Shown in pieces: positions 21,805 to 32,178 of a stretch of DNA of 64,000 nt. A program made the translations under genes and the position numbers. The DNA lies in contig CM036756.1 of assembly GCA_020796225.1 (NCBI GenBank), positions 45,363,363 through 45,427,362 of the forward strand, written 5' to 3'. Under the pieces are notes generated by a model. It had not been told where the DNA came from. It searched no databases and worked only from the letters and a program-made list of their open reading frames with translations. The DNA comes from Arion vulgaris. Lineage: Eukaryota > Mollusca > Gastropoda > Stylommatophora > Arionidae. The first letter of the stretch is position 1. The number at the start of each line of letters is the position of its first letter.

Positions 21805-22519
21805 CACGGCTCTGAGAGGTTTATGACTTGCTTTCATGGCTCACGGGTGGTCTCTGGCTTTATACCATGGCTCTGAGAGGTTTATGACTTGCTTTCATGT
21901 CTCTGAGAGGTTTATGACTTGCTTTCATGGCTCACGGGTGGTCTCTGGCTTTATACCATGGCTCTGAGAGGCTTATGATTTGCTTTCATGTCTCTGAGAG
22001 GTTTATGACTTGCTTTCATGTCTCTGAGAGGTTTATGACTTGCTTTCATGGCTCTGAGAGGTTTATGATTTGCTTTCATGTCTCTGAGAGGTTTATGATT
22101 TGCTTTCATGTCTCTGAGAGGTTTATGACTTGCTTTCATGGCCCTGAGAGGTTTATGACTTGCTTTCATGTCTCACGGGTAGTCTCTGGCTTTATACCAT
22201 GGCTCTGAGAGGTTTATGATTTGCTTTCATGTCTCTGAGAGGTTTATGATTTGCTTTCATGTCTCTGAGAGGTTTATGACTTGCTTTCATGTCTCTGAGA
22301 GGTTTATGACTTGCTTTCATGTCTCACGGGTAGTCTCTGGCTTTATACCATGGCTCTGAGAGGTTTATGATTTGCTTTCATGTCTCTGAGAGGTTTATGA
22401 TTTGCTTTCATGTCTCTGAGAGGTTTATAACTTGCTTTCATGTCTCTGAGAGGTTTATGACTTGCTTTCATGTCTCTGAGGAGGTTTTATGATTTGCTTT
22501 CATGTCTCACGGGTTGTCT
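21805..22519 (+). repeat. 30-bp minisatellite, about 23 units, from the SINE-B head
   Basis: Units read GTTTATGACTTGCTTTCATG plus TCTCTGAGAG. At four internal positions and at the right end a 31-bp segment with CTCACGGGT(G/A)GTCTCTGG replaces part of a unit, giving a higher-order pattern. The stretch GGCTCTGAGAGGTTTATGAC resembles the SINE-B head GGCTCTCAGAGAGGTTCGGT read at 36.7 kb on the minus strand. The array joins directly to a SINE-B at 22520. Confidence 0.8.
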
Positions 22520-22954
22520 CTGGAGCGTAGAGTTTAGGTGATCGTCTCTCGTGCAAAATGTACCAGGTTCACTCCCTCGTGGATACATCATATTTTTCCA
22601 GAGATCCCTGATCTCAGTGTAGATGAGATCGTGTTCCTAGTCCTATCGAAGACGGTCGTTAAAACGTAGGTCCGTGTTCAATTTGAGCACGTAAAAGAAC
22701 TCTTGGCAGTTCAAAATCGAGAAGAGCCGGCTGCAAAGCTGCTGCTCGGAAAAATTTATTCGAAAATATTAAAAATAAACTTCCTACAAAAATATCTTCA
22801 CCATCTTCAAAACTATTTTGGGGACCCTTGCCGGTTCTACGGAGTTCGTGCACTGCCGCTAAGATCTTCCTGTGTAAGAAAGAGATCGGAGCACACATGG
22901 TTACTCACCAAAGTGCAATGATGATGGTCGGGCCTATCAATCAATCAATCAATA
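22520..22954 (+). mobile_element. SINE-B, near full length
   Basis: A-box-like AGCGTAGAGTTTAGGTG (22524) and B-box-like GGTTCACTCCC (22566) are followed by the body. The body contains AGATCCCTGATCTCAGTGTA, CAAAATCGAGAAGAGC, ACGGAGTTCGTGCACTGCCG and GATCGGAGCACACATGG, with a TCAATCAATCAA tail. This is the most complete copy in the window, about 435 bp. It sits inside a LINE RT fragment. Confidence 0.85.
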
Positions 22955-23130
22955 CATGGCTCAGCAGTAGAATACAACACTGAAATTTTAAAAATTGTTG
23001 AAAAGCACAAATTTAATCCAACGATACAGAATAATACCGTACGTCTAGTTAGTGAAACTATGAGGTTAGCACCAGTTACTGCATATGAAATTCACACCTA
23101 CATAGAACTCATTGGGCAGTAGAGGATGCA
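22955..23130 (+). pseudogene. LINE RT C-terminal continuation
   Basis: The frame reads Y-N-T-E-I-L-K-I-V-E-K, T-V-R-L-V-S-E-T-M-R-L-A-P-V and A-Y-E-I-H-T-Y-I-E. This parallels the A-L-R-L-I-S-G-A-M-R-S-T-P stretch of Jockey-like RTs, which lies downstream of the motif seen at 21.5-21.74 kb. Same strand and order suggest one element split by SINE-B. Confidence 0.6.
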
Positions 23131-23139
23131 GCGTGCCCT

Positions 23140-23457
23140 CCGATAACATAAGGCCGGCGGGCTCAGGTAAAAAGATTCTACCACAACCGTTGCGAGATCC
23201 TCGCATTCCACTATTGATGTATAAAGACTAATTAATTTTAAAAACTACACAACATGCTAAATCAAGGTTATATTATGTTACAAGTTAAGTTTAAAGTTAA
23301 GGAATATAAGTATTATTAACAATTTTTAGTAATAAATAACCATGGGCATGTAGAGTTGTATATAATTACAAAACAAAACTTACAGTGTTATATCAAACAT
23401 TTAGAAAAAACAGCTAACAATTTAACAGGAATTTTCGATTTCCAGTTTGAGTAAGTC
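23140..23457 (-). repeat. Dispersed repeat X, near-complete copy with a single core unit
   Basis: Read on the minus strand it gives AAATTCCTGTTAAATTG, TTTGATATAACACTGTAAG, CATGGTTATTTATTACTAA, TTGTAACATAATATAACC, then ACCTGAGCCCGCCGG and TATGTTATCGGAGG. These match copies at 3.45 and 12.95-14.36 kb. It lies directly downstream of a SINE-A in the same orientation. Confidence 0.7.
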
Positions 23458-23657
23458 GACCATATGTTGCATCGGTTTTACCACATATGGCTTGCTCAAT
23501 CTCTGCAGAAATGACACGCCGCCTGCCGAGAGTATTATACGAACTCCGTAGCTCTGGCAACAATTCTATGGATCTCTTCAGAACGGCGCGGTCTGAATTC
23601 GAATCCACATCCTTAGACTCGCAAGGGCGTAACCTCTTAGCCACAGAGAAACAACTA
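23458..23657 (-). mobile_element. SINE-A, unexpanded copy
   Basis: On the minus strand, TCTGTGGCTAAGAGGTTACG (A box) and GGATTCGAATTCAGACCG (B box region, 23589-23606) are followed by GAGCTACGGAGTTCGTA and CATTTCTGCAGAGA. Only one A-box unit is present, giving the ancestral layout against which the expanded copies can be read. Confidence 0.85.
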
Positions 23658-23789
23658 TAAAAACGGCAATAAATGAAATTTGACTAAACTCATGTGTCAT
23701 ATGGAACATTGAACCAGAGGTAGAAACATAACAATTACAAACGCCAACCATCTTACAAGGAAAAATAAAGTTCTATTTGATCTAGTCGG

Positions 23790-24722
23790 AACACAACACA
23801 TATAGTACACAAGTCAACACATATAGTACACAAGTCAACACATATAGTACACAAGTCAACACATATAGTACACAAGTCAACACATATAGTACACAAGTCA
23901 ACACATATAGTACACAAGTCAACACATATAGTACACAAGTCAACACATATAGTACACAAGTCAACACATATAGTACACAAGTCAACACATATAGTACACA
24001 AGTCAACACATATAGTACACAAGTCAACACATATAGTACACAAGTCAACACATATAGTACACAAGTCAACACATATAGTACACAAGTCAACACATATAGT
24101 AACAAGTCAACACATATAGTACACAAGTCAACACATATAGTACACAAGTCAACACATATAGTACACAAGTCAACACATATAGTACAAATCACTATAGTAC
24201 ACAAGTCAACACATATAGTACACAAGTCAACACATATAGTACACAAGTCAACACATATAGTACACAAGTCAACACATATAGTACACAAGTCAACACATAT
24301 AGTACACAAGTCAACACATATAGTACACAAGTCAACACATATAGTACACAAGTCAACACATATAGTACACAAGTCAACACATATAGTACACAAGTCACAC
24401 ATATAAGTAGTACACAAGTCAACACATATAGTACACAAGTCAACACATATAGTACACAAGTCAACACATATAGTACACAAGTCAACACATATAGTACACA
24501 AGTCAACACATATAGTACACAAGTCAACACATATAGTACACAAGTCAACACATATAGTACACAAGTCAACACATATAGTACACAAGTCAACACATATAGT
24601 ACACAAGTCAACACATATAGTACACAAGTCAACACATATAGTACACAAGTCAACACATATAGTACACAAGTCAACACATATAGTACACAAGTCAACACAT
24701 ATAGTACACAAGTCAACAAACA
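23790..24722. repeat. 21-bp minisatellite, about 44 copies
   Basis: The unit is CACATATAGTACACAAGTCAA. It is nearly uniform with a few deletions (24102, 24187, 24395-24410). Because 21 is a multiple of 3, frames stay open on the minus strand and give heptapeptide repeats (Cys-Thr-Ile-Cys-Val-Asp-Leu). I treat these as artefacts. Confidence 0.97.
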
Positions 24723-24979
24723 TAATATCACGAGTCAACACTATAGTAACAAAAGTCAACACTTACACAATTATCGTAGACAGAAACTAGAATCAAATAG
24801 TGGACACGTTGACAACGTGCTGTAATTAGTGACTACGTGACGTGGAAATTCGAGTTCCAGAACAGCTTGGGCAATAATTTTTGCTGTTCGTACAGTACGT
24901 GGTTGGACTTCAGGAAACACTGATCTTTTACTGGAAGATTTCATTTATAAGTAGAGCTCGCTGTCCTGATCCTGGGTGT

Positions 24980-25545
24980 TCATATAGAGGGCTCCGGTTC
25001 GGCAAGAGGAGCAAAGAATAGTACCCCTGCATCTTCTTCTTCTTCTTCCAACACTTCATATCGACCACTTGTTAACCACTCTCTGTGATTTGTATGTGAT
25101 CTGAGCCTAACAGCGATTTTACGTTGTGCCAGTTATGCGCCTACAAGTAGGCCAGAACATCCGATTTATGCATTGCTTTTTATTTACTATGGTAGCATCC
25201 TAGAGTCTACATCAGTCGCCTCTTACGACATGCATTTTAGGTTGCAGTGGTACTATTCTTTGTTTCCCCTGTGGGCTCCGGCACCACACGGGCGAGTACC
25301 ACTGCAACCTACAATACAAAGCATGTCGTAAGAGGCGACTGATGTAGTGTTCTATAGAAGAACTATCATAGTAAATTAAAAAACGTCGCAGAAATCGGAT
25401 GTGCTGGCATACTTGTAGGCGCATAACTGCCACTACGTACAATCGCTCTAGGGTTCAGATGACATAAAATCACAAAGAGGGGTTTAACAAGTGGTCGATA
25501 TGAAGCGTTCGAAGAAGAAGAAGAAGAAGAAGAAGAAGAAGAAAC
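24980..25545. mobile_element. SINE-C, two copies head to head forming a large inverted repeat
   Basis: The left arm (25031-25253, minus orientation) begins TCTTCTTCTTCTTCC and contains TATCGACCACTTGTTAACCA and GTTATGCGCCTACAAGTAGG. The right arm (25296-25545) carries the same sequence in reverse and ends in a (GAA)n run. The loop is about 42 bases. A third partial copy in plus orientation (AGCAAAGAATAGTACC) abuts the left arm at about 24985-25030. The arms contain the conserved GTCGTAAGAGGCGACTGATG motif. Single copies are at 34.9 and 51.1 kb. Transcripts could fold into a long hairpin. Confidence 0.85.
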
Positions 25546-25549
25546 GCTG

Positions 25550-25680
25550 AAGTCGAAGTAAAGCTAGCTAGAAGTGGCAAGGGACACTGGGGATTTTAAA
25601 AGCATTCTTTTATTTAAAAAGTCAGCCAGAGAAGCAATATTAGGCGTTATGACCACTCTTAAATCTATAGGGGAATGATG
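25550..25680 (+). pseudogene. Possible LINE-K RNase H fragment, left of the SINE-A insertion
   Basis: Just before the array, across one frame slip, the DNA can be read as H-S-x-I-Y-G-N-E. This is the RNase H motif that resumes at 32179 with G-N-E-D-A-D-R-L-A-K-E-G. The repeated bases ATAGGG(G)AATGA at both points fit one LINE cut by the SINE. The coding signal left of the insertion is weak. Confidence 0.35.
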
Positions 25681-25684
25681 AGAG

Positions 25685-28600
25685 GGTCTCTGTGGCTAAG
25701 TAGTTAAACCCTTTGTCTTGTGAGTTGAAGGTTGGAAGTCTCTGTGGCTAAGTAGTTAAACTCTTTGTCTTGTGAGTTGAAGGTTGGAAGTCTCTGTGGC
25801 TAAGTAGTTAAACTCTTTGTCTTGTGAGTTGAAGGTTGGAAGTCTCTGTGGCTAAGTAGTTAAACTCTTTGTCTTGTGAGTTGAAGGTTGGAAGTCTCTG
25901 TGGCTAAGTAGTTAAACCCTTTGTCTTGTGAGTTGAAGGTTGGAAGTCTCTGTGGCTAAGTAGTTAAACTCTTTGTCTTGTGAGTTGAAGGTTGGAAGTC
26001 TCTGTGGCTAAGTAGTTAAACTCTTTGTCTTGTGAGTTGAAGGTTGGAAGTCTCTGTGGCTAAGTAGTTAAACTCTTTGTCTTGTGAGTTGAAGGTTGGA
26101 AGTCTCTGTGGCTAAGTAGTTAAACTCTTTGTCTTGTGAGTTGAAGGTTGGAAGTCTCTGTGGCTAAGTAGTTAAACTCTTTGTCTTGTGTGTCTCTGTG
26201 GCTAAGTAGTTAAACTCTTTGTCTTGTGTGTCTCTGTGGCTAAGTAGTTAAACTCTTTGTCTTGTGTGTCTCTGTGGCTAAGTAGTTAAACTCTTTGTCT
26301 TGTGTGTCTCTGTGGCTAAGTAGTTAAACTCTTTGTCTTGTGTGTCTCTGTGGCTAAGTAGTTAAACTCTTTGTCTTGTGTGTCTCTGTGGCTAAGTAGT
26401 TAAACTCTTTGTCTTGTGTGTCTCTGTGGCTAAGTAGTTAAACTCTTTGTCTTGTGTGTCTCTGTGGCTAAGTAGTTAAACTCTTTGTCTTGTGTGTCTC
26501 TGTGGCTAAGTAGTTAAACTCTTTGTCTTGTGTGTCTCTGTGGCTAAGTAGTTAAACTCTTTGTCTTGTGTGTCTCTGTGGCTAAGTAGTTAAACTCTTT
26601 GTCTTGTGTGTCTCTGTGGCTAAGTAGTTAAACTCTTTGTCTTGTGTGTCTCTGTGGCTAAGTAGTTAAACTCTTTGTCTTGTGTGTCTCTGTGGCTAAG
26701 TAGTTAAACTCTTTGTCTTGTGTGTCTCTGTGACTAAGTAGTTAAACTCTTTGTCTTGTGTGTCTCTGTGGCTAAGTAGTTAAACTCTTTGTCTTGTGTG
26801 TCTCTGTGGCTAAGTAGTTAAACTCTTTGTCTTGTGTGTCTCTGTGGCTAAGTAGTTAAACTCTTTGTCTTGTGTGTCTCTGTGGCTAAGTAGTTAAACT
26901 CTTTGTCTTGTGTCTCTGTGGCTAAGTAGTTAAACTCTTTGTCTTGTGTGTCTCTGTGGCTAAGTAGTTAAACTCTTTGTCTTGTGTGTCTCTGTGGCTA
27001 AGTAGTTAAACTCTTTGTCTTGTGTGTCTCTGTGGCTAAGTAGTTAAACTCTTTGTCTTGTGAGTTGAAGGTTGGAAGTATCTGTGGCTAAGTAGTTAAA
27101 CTCTTTGTCTTGTGAGTTGAAGGTTGGAAGTCTCTGTGGCTAAGTAGTTAAACTCTTTGTCTTGTGTGTCTCTGTGGCTAAGTAGTTAAACTCTTTGTCT
27201 TGTGAGTTGAAGGTTGGAAGTCTCTGTGGCTAAGTAGTTAAACTCTTTGTCTTGTGAGTTGAAGGTTGGAAGTCTCTGTGGCTAAGTAGTTAAACTCTTT
27301 GTCTTGTGAGTTGAAGGTTGGAAGTCTCTGTGGCTAAGTAGTTAAACTCTTTGTCTTGTGTGTCTCTGTGGCTAAGTAGTTAAACTCTTTGTCTTGTGTG
27401 TCTCTGTGGCTAAGTAGTTAAACTCTTTGTCTTGTGTGTCTCTGTGACTAAGTAGTTAAACCCTTTGTCTTGTGTGTCTCTGTGGCTAAGTAGTTAAACT
27501 CTTTGTCTTGTGTGTCTCTGTGGCTAAGTAGTTAAACTCTTTGTCTTGTGTGTCTCTGTGGCTAAGTAGTTAAACTCTTTGTCTTGTGTGTCTCTGTGGC
27601 TAAGTAGTTAAACTCTTTGTCTTGTGTGTCTCTGTGGCTAAGTAGTTAAACTCTTTGTCTTGTGTGTCTCTGTGGCTAAGTAGTTAAACTCTTTGTCTTG
27701 TGTGTCTCTGTGGCTAAGTAGTTAAACTCTTTGTCTTGTGTGTCTCTGTGGCTAAGTAGTTAAACCCTTTGTCTTGTGAGTTGAAGGTTGGAAGTCTCTG
27801 TGGCTAAGTAGTTAAACTCTTTGTCTTGTGAGTTGAAGGTTGGAAGTCTCTGTGGCTAAGTAGTTAAACTCTTTGTCTTGTGAGTTGAAGGTTGGAAGTC
27901 TCTGTGGCTAAGTAGTTAAACTCTTTGTCTTGTGAGTTGAAGGTTGGAAGTCTCTGTGGCTAAGTAGTTAAACCCTTTGTCTTGTGAGTTGAAGGTTGGA
28001 AGTCTCTGTGGCTAAGTAGTTAAACTCTTTGTCTTGTGAGTTGAAGGTTGGAAGTCTCTGTGGCTAAGTAGTTAAACTCTTTGTCTTGTGAGTTGAAGGT
28101 TGGAAGTCTCTGTGGCTAAGTAGTTAAACTCTTTGTCTTGTGAGTTGAAGGTTGGAAGTCTCTGTGGCTAAGTAGTTAAACTCTTTGTCTTGTGAGTTGA
28201 AGGTTGGAAGTCTCTGTGGCTAAGTAGTTAAACTCTTTGTCTTGTGTGTCTCTGTGGCTAAGTAGTTAAACTCTTTGTCTTGTGTGTCTCTGTGGCTAAG
28301 TAGTTAAACTCTTTGTCTTGTGTGTCTCTGTGGCTAAGTAGTTAAACTCTTTGTCTTGTGTGTCTCTGTGGCTAAGTAGTTAAACTCTTTGTCTTGTGTG
28401 TCTCTGTGGCTAAGTAGTTAAACTCTTTGTCTTGTGTGTCTCTGTGGCTAAGTAGTTAAACTCTTTGTCTTGTGTGTCTCTGTGGCTAAGTAGTTAAACT
28501 CTTTGTCTTGTGTGTCTCTGTGGCTAAGTAGTTAAACTCTTTGTCTTGTGTGTCTCTGTGGCTAAGTAGTTAAACTCTTTGTCTTGTGTGTCTCTGTGGC

Positions 28601-31600
28601 TAAGTAGTTAAACTCTTTGTCTTGTGTGTCTCTGTGGCTAAGTAGTTAAACTCTTTGTCTTGTGTGTCTCTGTGGCTAAGTAGTTAAACTCTTTGTCTTG
28701 TGTGTCTCTGTGGCTAAGTAGTTAAACTCTTTGTCTTGTGTGTCTCTGTGGCTAAGTAGTTAAACTCTTTGTCTTGTGTGTCTCTGTGACTAAGTAGTTA
28801 AACTCTTTGTCTTGTGTGTCTCTGTGGCTAAGTAGTTAAACTCTTTGTCTTGTGTGTCTCTGTGGCTAAGTAGTTAAACTCTTTGTCTTGTGTGTCTCTG
28901 TGGCTAAGTAGTTAAACTCTTTGTCTTGTGTGTCTCTGTGGCTAAGTAGTTAAACTCTTTGTCTTGTGTGTCTCTGTGGCTAAGTAGTTAAACTCTTTGT
29001 CTTGTGTGTCTCTGTGGCTAAGTAGTTAAACTCTTTGTCTTGTGTGTCTCTGTGGCTAAGTAGTTAAACTCTTTGTCTTGTGTGTCTCTGTGGCTAAGTA
29101 GTTAAACTCTTTGTCTTGTGAGTTGAAGGTTGGAAGTCTCTGTGGCTAAGTAGTTAAACTCTTTGTCTTGTGAGTTGAAGGTTGGAAGTCTCTGTGGCTA
29201 AGTAGTTAAACTCTTTGTCTTGTGTGTCTCTGTGGCTAAGTAGTTAAACTCTTTGTCTTGTGAGTTGAAGGTTGGAAGTCTCTGTGGCTAAGTAGTTAAA
29301 CTCTTTGTCTTGTGAGTTGAAGGTTGGAAGTCTCTGTGGCTAAGTAGTTAAACTCTTTGTCTTGTGAGTTGAAGGTTGGAAGTCTCTGTGGCTAAGTAGT
29401 TAAACTCTTTGTCTTGTGTGTCTCTGTGGCTAAGTAGTTAAACTCTTTGTCTTGTGTGTCTCTGTGGCTAAGTAGTTAAACTCTTTGTCTTGTGTGTCTC
29501 TGTGGCTAAGTAGTTAAACTCTTTGTCTTGTGTGTCTCTGTGGCTAAGTAGTTAAACTCTTTGTCTTGTGTGTCTCTGTGGCTAAGTAGTTAAACTCTTT
29601 GTCTTGTGTGTCTCTGTGGCTAAGTAGTTAAACTCTTTGTCTTGTGTGTCTCTGTGGCTAAGTAGTTAAACTCTTTGTCTTGTGTGTCTCTGTGGCTAAG
29701 TAGTTAAACACTTTGTCTTGTGTGTCTCTGTGGCTAAGTAGTTAAACACTGTGTCTTGTGTGTCTCTGTGGCTAAGTAGTTAAACTCTTTGTCTTGTGTG
29801 TCTCTGTGGCTAAGTAGTTAAACTCTTTGTCTTGTGTGTCTCTGTGGCTAAGTAGTTAAACTCTTTGTCTTGTGTGTCTCTGTGACTAAGTAGTTAAACC
29901 CTTTGTCTTGTGTGTCTCTGTGGCTAAGTAGTTAAACTCTTTGTCTTGTGTGTCTCTGTGGCTAAGTAGTTAAACTCTTTGTCTTGTGTGTCTCTGTGGC
30001 TAAGTAGTTAAACTCTTTGTCTTGTGTGTCTCTGTGGCTAAGTAGTTAAACTCTTTGTCTTGTGTGTCTCTGTGGCTAAGTAGTTAAACTCTTTGTCTTG
30101 TGTGTCTCTGTGGCTAAGTAGTTAAACTCTTTGTCTTGTGTGTCTCTGTGGCTAAGTAGTTAAACTCTTTGTCTTGTGTGTCTCTGTGGCTAAGTAGTTA
30201 AACTCTTTGTCTTGTGTGTCTCTGTGGCTAAGTAGTTAAACTCTTTGTCTTGTGTGTCTCTGTGGCTAAGTAGTTAAACTCTTTGTCTTGTGTGTCTCTG
30301 TGGCTAAGTAGTTAAACTCTTTGTCTTGTGTGTCTCTGTGGCTAAGTAGTTAAACTCTTTGTCTTGTGTGTCTCTGTGGCTAAGTAGTTAAACTCTTTGT
30401 CTTGTGTGTCTCTGTGGCTAAGTAGTTAAACTCTTTGTCTTGTGTGTCTCTGTGGCTAAGTAGTTAAACTCTTTGTCTTGTGTGTCTCTGTGGCTAAGTA
30501 GTTAAACCAGCTTTGTCTTGTGTGTCTCTGTGGCTAAGTAGTTAAACTCTTTGTCTTGTGTGTCTCTGTGGCTAAGTAGTTAAACTCTTTGTCTTGTGTG
30601 TCTCTGTGGCTAAGTAGTTAAACCAGCTTTGTCTTGTGTGTCTCTGTGGCTAAGTAGTTAAACTCTTTGTCTTGTGTGTCTCTGTGGCTAAGTAGTTAAA
30701 CCAGCTTTGTCTTGTGTGTCTCTGTGGCTAAGTAGTTAAACCAGCTTTGTCTTGTGTGTCTCTGTGGCTAAGTAGTTAAACTCTTTGTCTTGTGTGTCTC
30801 TGTGGCTAAGTAGTTAAACTCTTTGTCTTGTGTGTCTCTGTGGCTAAGTAGTTAAACTCTTTATCTTGTGTGTCTCTGTGGCTAAGTAGTTAAACCATCT
30901 TTGTCTTGTGTGTCTCTGTGGCTAAGTAGTTAAACCAGCTTTGTCTTGTGTGTCTCTGTGGCTAAGTAGTTAAACCAGCTTTGTCTTGTGTGTCTCTGTG
31001 GCTAAGTAGTTAAACTCTTTGTCTTGTGTGTCTCTGTGGCTAAGTAGTTAAACTCTTTGTCTTGTGTGTCTCTGTGGCTAAGTAGTTAAACCAGCTTTGT
31101 CTTGTGTGTCTCTGTGGCTAAGTAGTTAAACTCTTTGTCTTGTGTGTCTCTGTGGCTAAGTAGTTAAACCAGCTTTGTCTTGTGTGTCTCTGTGGCTAAG
31201 TAGTTAAACTCTTTGTCTTGTGTGTCTCTGTGGCTAAGTAGTTAAACTCTTTGTCTTGTGTGTCTCTGTGGCTAAGTAGTTAAACCAGCTTTGTCTTGTG
31301 TGTCTCTGTGGCTAAGTAGTTAAACTCTTTGTCTTGTGTGTCTCTGTGGCTAAGTAGTTAAACCAGCTTTGTCTTGTGTGTCTCTGTGGCTAAGTAGTTA
31401 AACTCTTTGTCTTGTGTGTCTCTGTGGCTAAGTAGTTAAACTCTTTGTCTTGTGTGTCTCTGTGGCTAAGTAGTTAAACTCTTTGTCTTGTGTGTCTCTG
31501 TGGCTAAGTAGTTAAACTCTTTGTCTTGTGTGTCTCTGTGGCTAAGTAGTTAAACTCTTTGTCTTGTGAGTTGAAGGTTGGAAGTCTCTGTGGCTAAGTA

Positions 31601-31965
31601 GTTAAACTCTTTGTCTTGTGTGTCTCTGTGGCTAAGTAGTTAAACTCTTTGTCTTGTGTGTCTCTGTGGCTAAGTAGTTAAACTCTTTGTCTTGTGTGTC
31701 TCTGTGGCTAAGTAGTTAAACTCTTTGTCTTGTGTGTCTCTGTGGCTAAGTAGTTAAACTCTTTGTCTTGTGTGTCTCTGTGGCTAAGTAGTTAAACTCT
31801 TTGTCTTGTGTGTCTCTGTGGCTAAGTAGTTAAACCAGCTTTGTCTTGTGTGTCTCTGTGGCTAAGTAGTTAAACTCTTTGTCTTGTGTGTCTCTGTGGC
31901 TAAGTAGTTAAACTCTTTGTCTTGTGTGTCTCTGTGGCTAAGTAGTTAAACTCTTTGTCTTGTGA
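25685..31965 (+). repeat. 38-bp minisatellite with 52-bp and 40-bp variants, about 150-160 units
   Basis: The 38-bp unit reads TCTCTGTGGCTAAGTAGTTA plus AACTCTTTGTCTTGTGTG. The 52-bp form adds AGTTGAAGGTTGGAAG. A 40-bp form with AAACCAGCTTTG appears only after about 30500. The order of variants at 25.69-27.75 kb repeats at 27.75-29.8 kb with an offset of 2056 bases. Confidence 0.98.
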
Positions 31966-31977
31966 ATCGAAGGTCGT

Positions 31978-31990
31978 GGGTTCGAATCAG
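31978..31990 (+). promoter_or_regulatory. Polymerase III B box of SINE-A
   Basis: GGGTTCGAATCAG is a slightly degenerate B box and the only one after about 150 A-box-like units. Confidence 0.7.
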
Positions 31991-32178
31991 GACCGCACTG
32001 TTCTGTTCGTGAGTGCAGTTTTTTCCAGAGACTCTTAGGATTGTTGCCGGAGCTACGGAGTTCGTACTTTGTGCAATACTCTCGTCAGGTGGCCTGCCAT
32101 TTCTGCGGAGAAGGACCGAGCCATATGGGGGAAAACCCGGTGCAAGTCAATCCTTCGCCTTTAAAACCCTTTAAAACC

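Larger units (their letters stand above)
25681..32178 (+). mobile_element. SINE-A insertion swollen to about 6.5 kb by A-box repeats
   Basis: About 6.28 kb of repeated tRNA-like left half (GTGGCTAAGTAGTTAAAC) runs once into AATCGAAGGTCGTGGGTTCG (B box 31978-31990). The ordinary SINE-A body follows, with GGAGCTACGGAGTTCGTAC and CATTTCTGCGGAGAAGG, ending in a doubled CTTTAAAACC. ATAGGG(G)AATGATG at 25667-25680 and ATAGGGAATGAAGATG at 32179-32194 fit a target-site duplication inside a LINE RNase H domain. The same SINE family is swollen at 8.45 kb with a different unit, so the two expansions were separate. Confidence 0.85.

Noticed and set aside
23753..24762. Cys-Thr-Ile-Cys-Val-Asp-Leu heptad protein of up to 326 codons
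   Set aside because: The 21-bp unit is a multiple of three and lacks stops in two frames, so an open frame is expected by chance.
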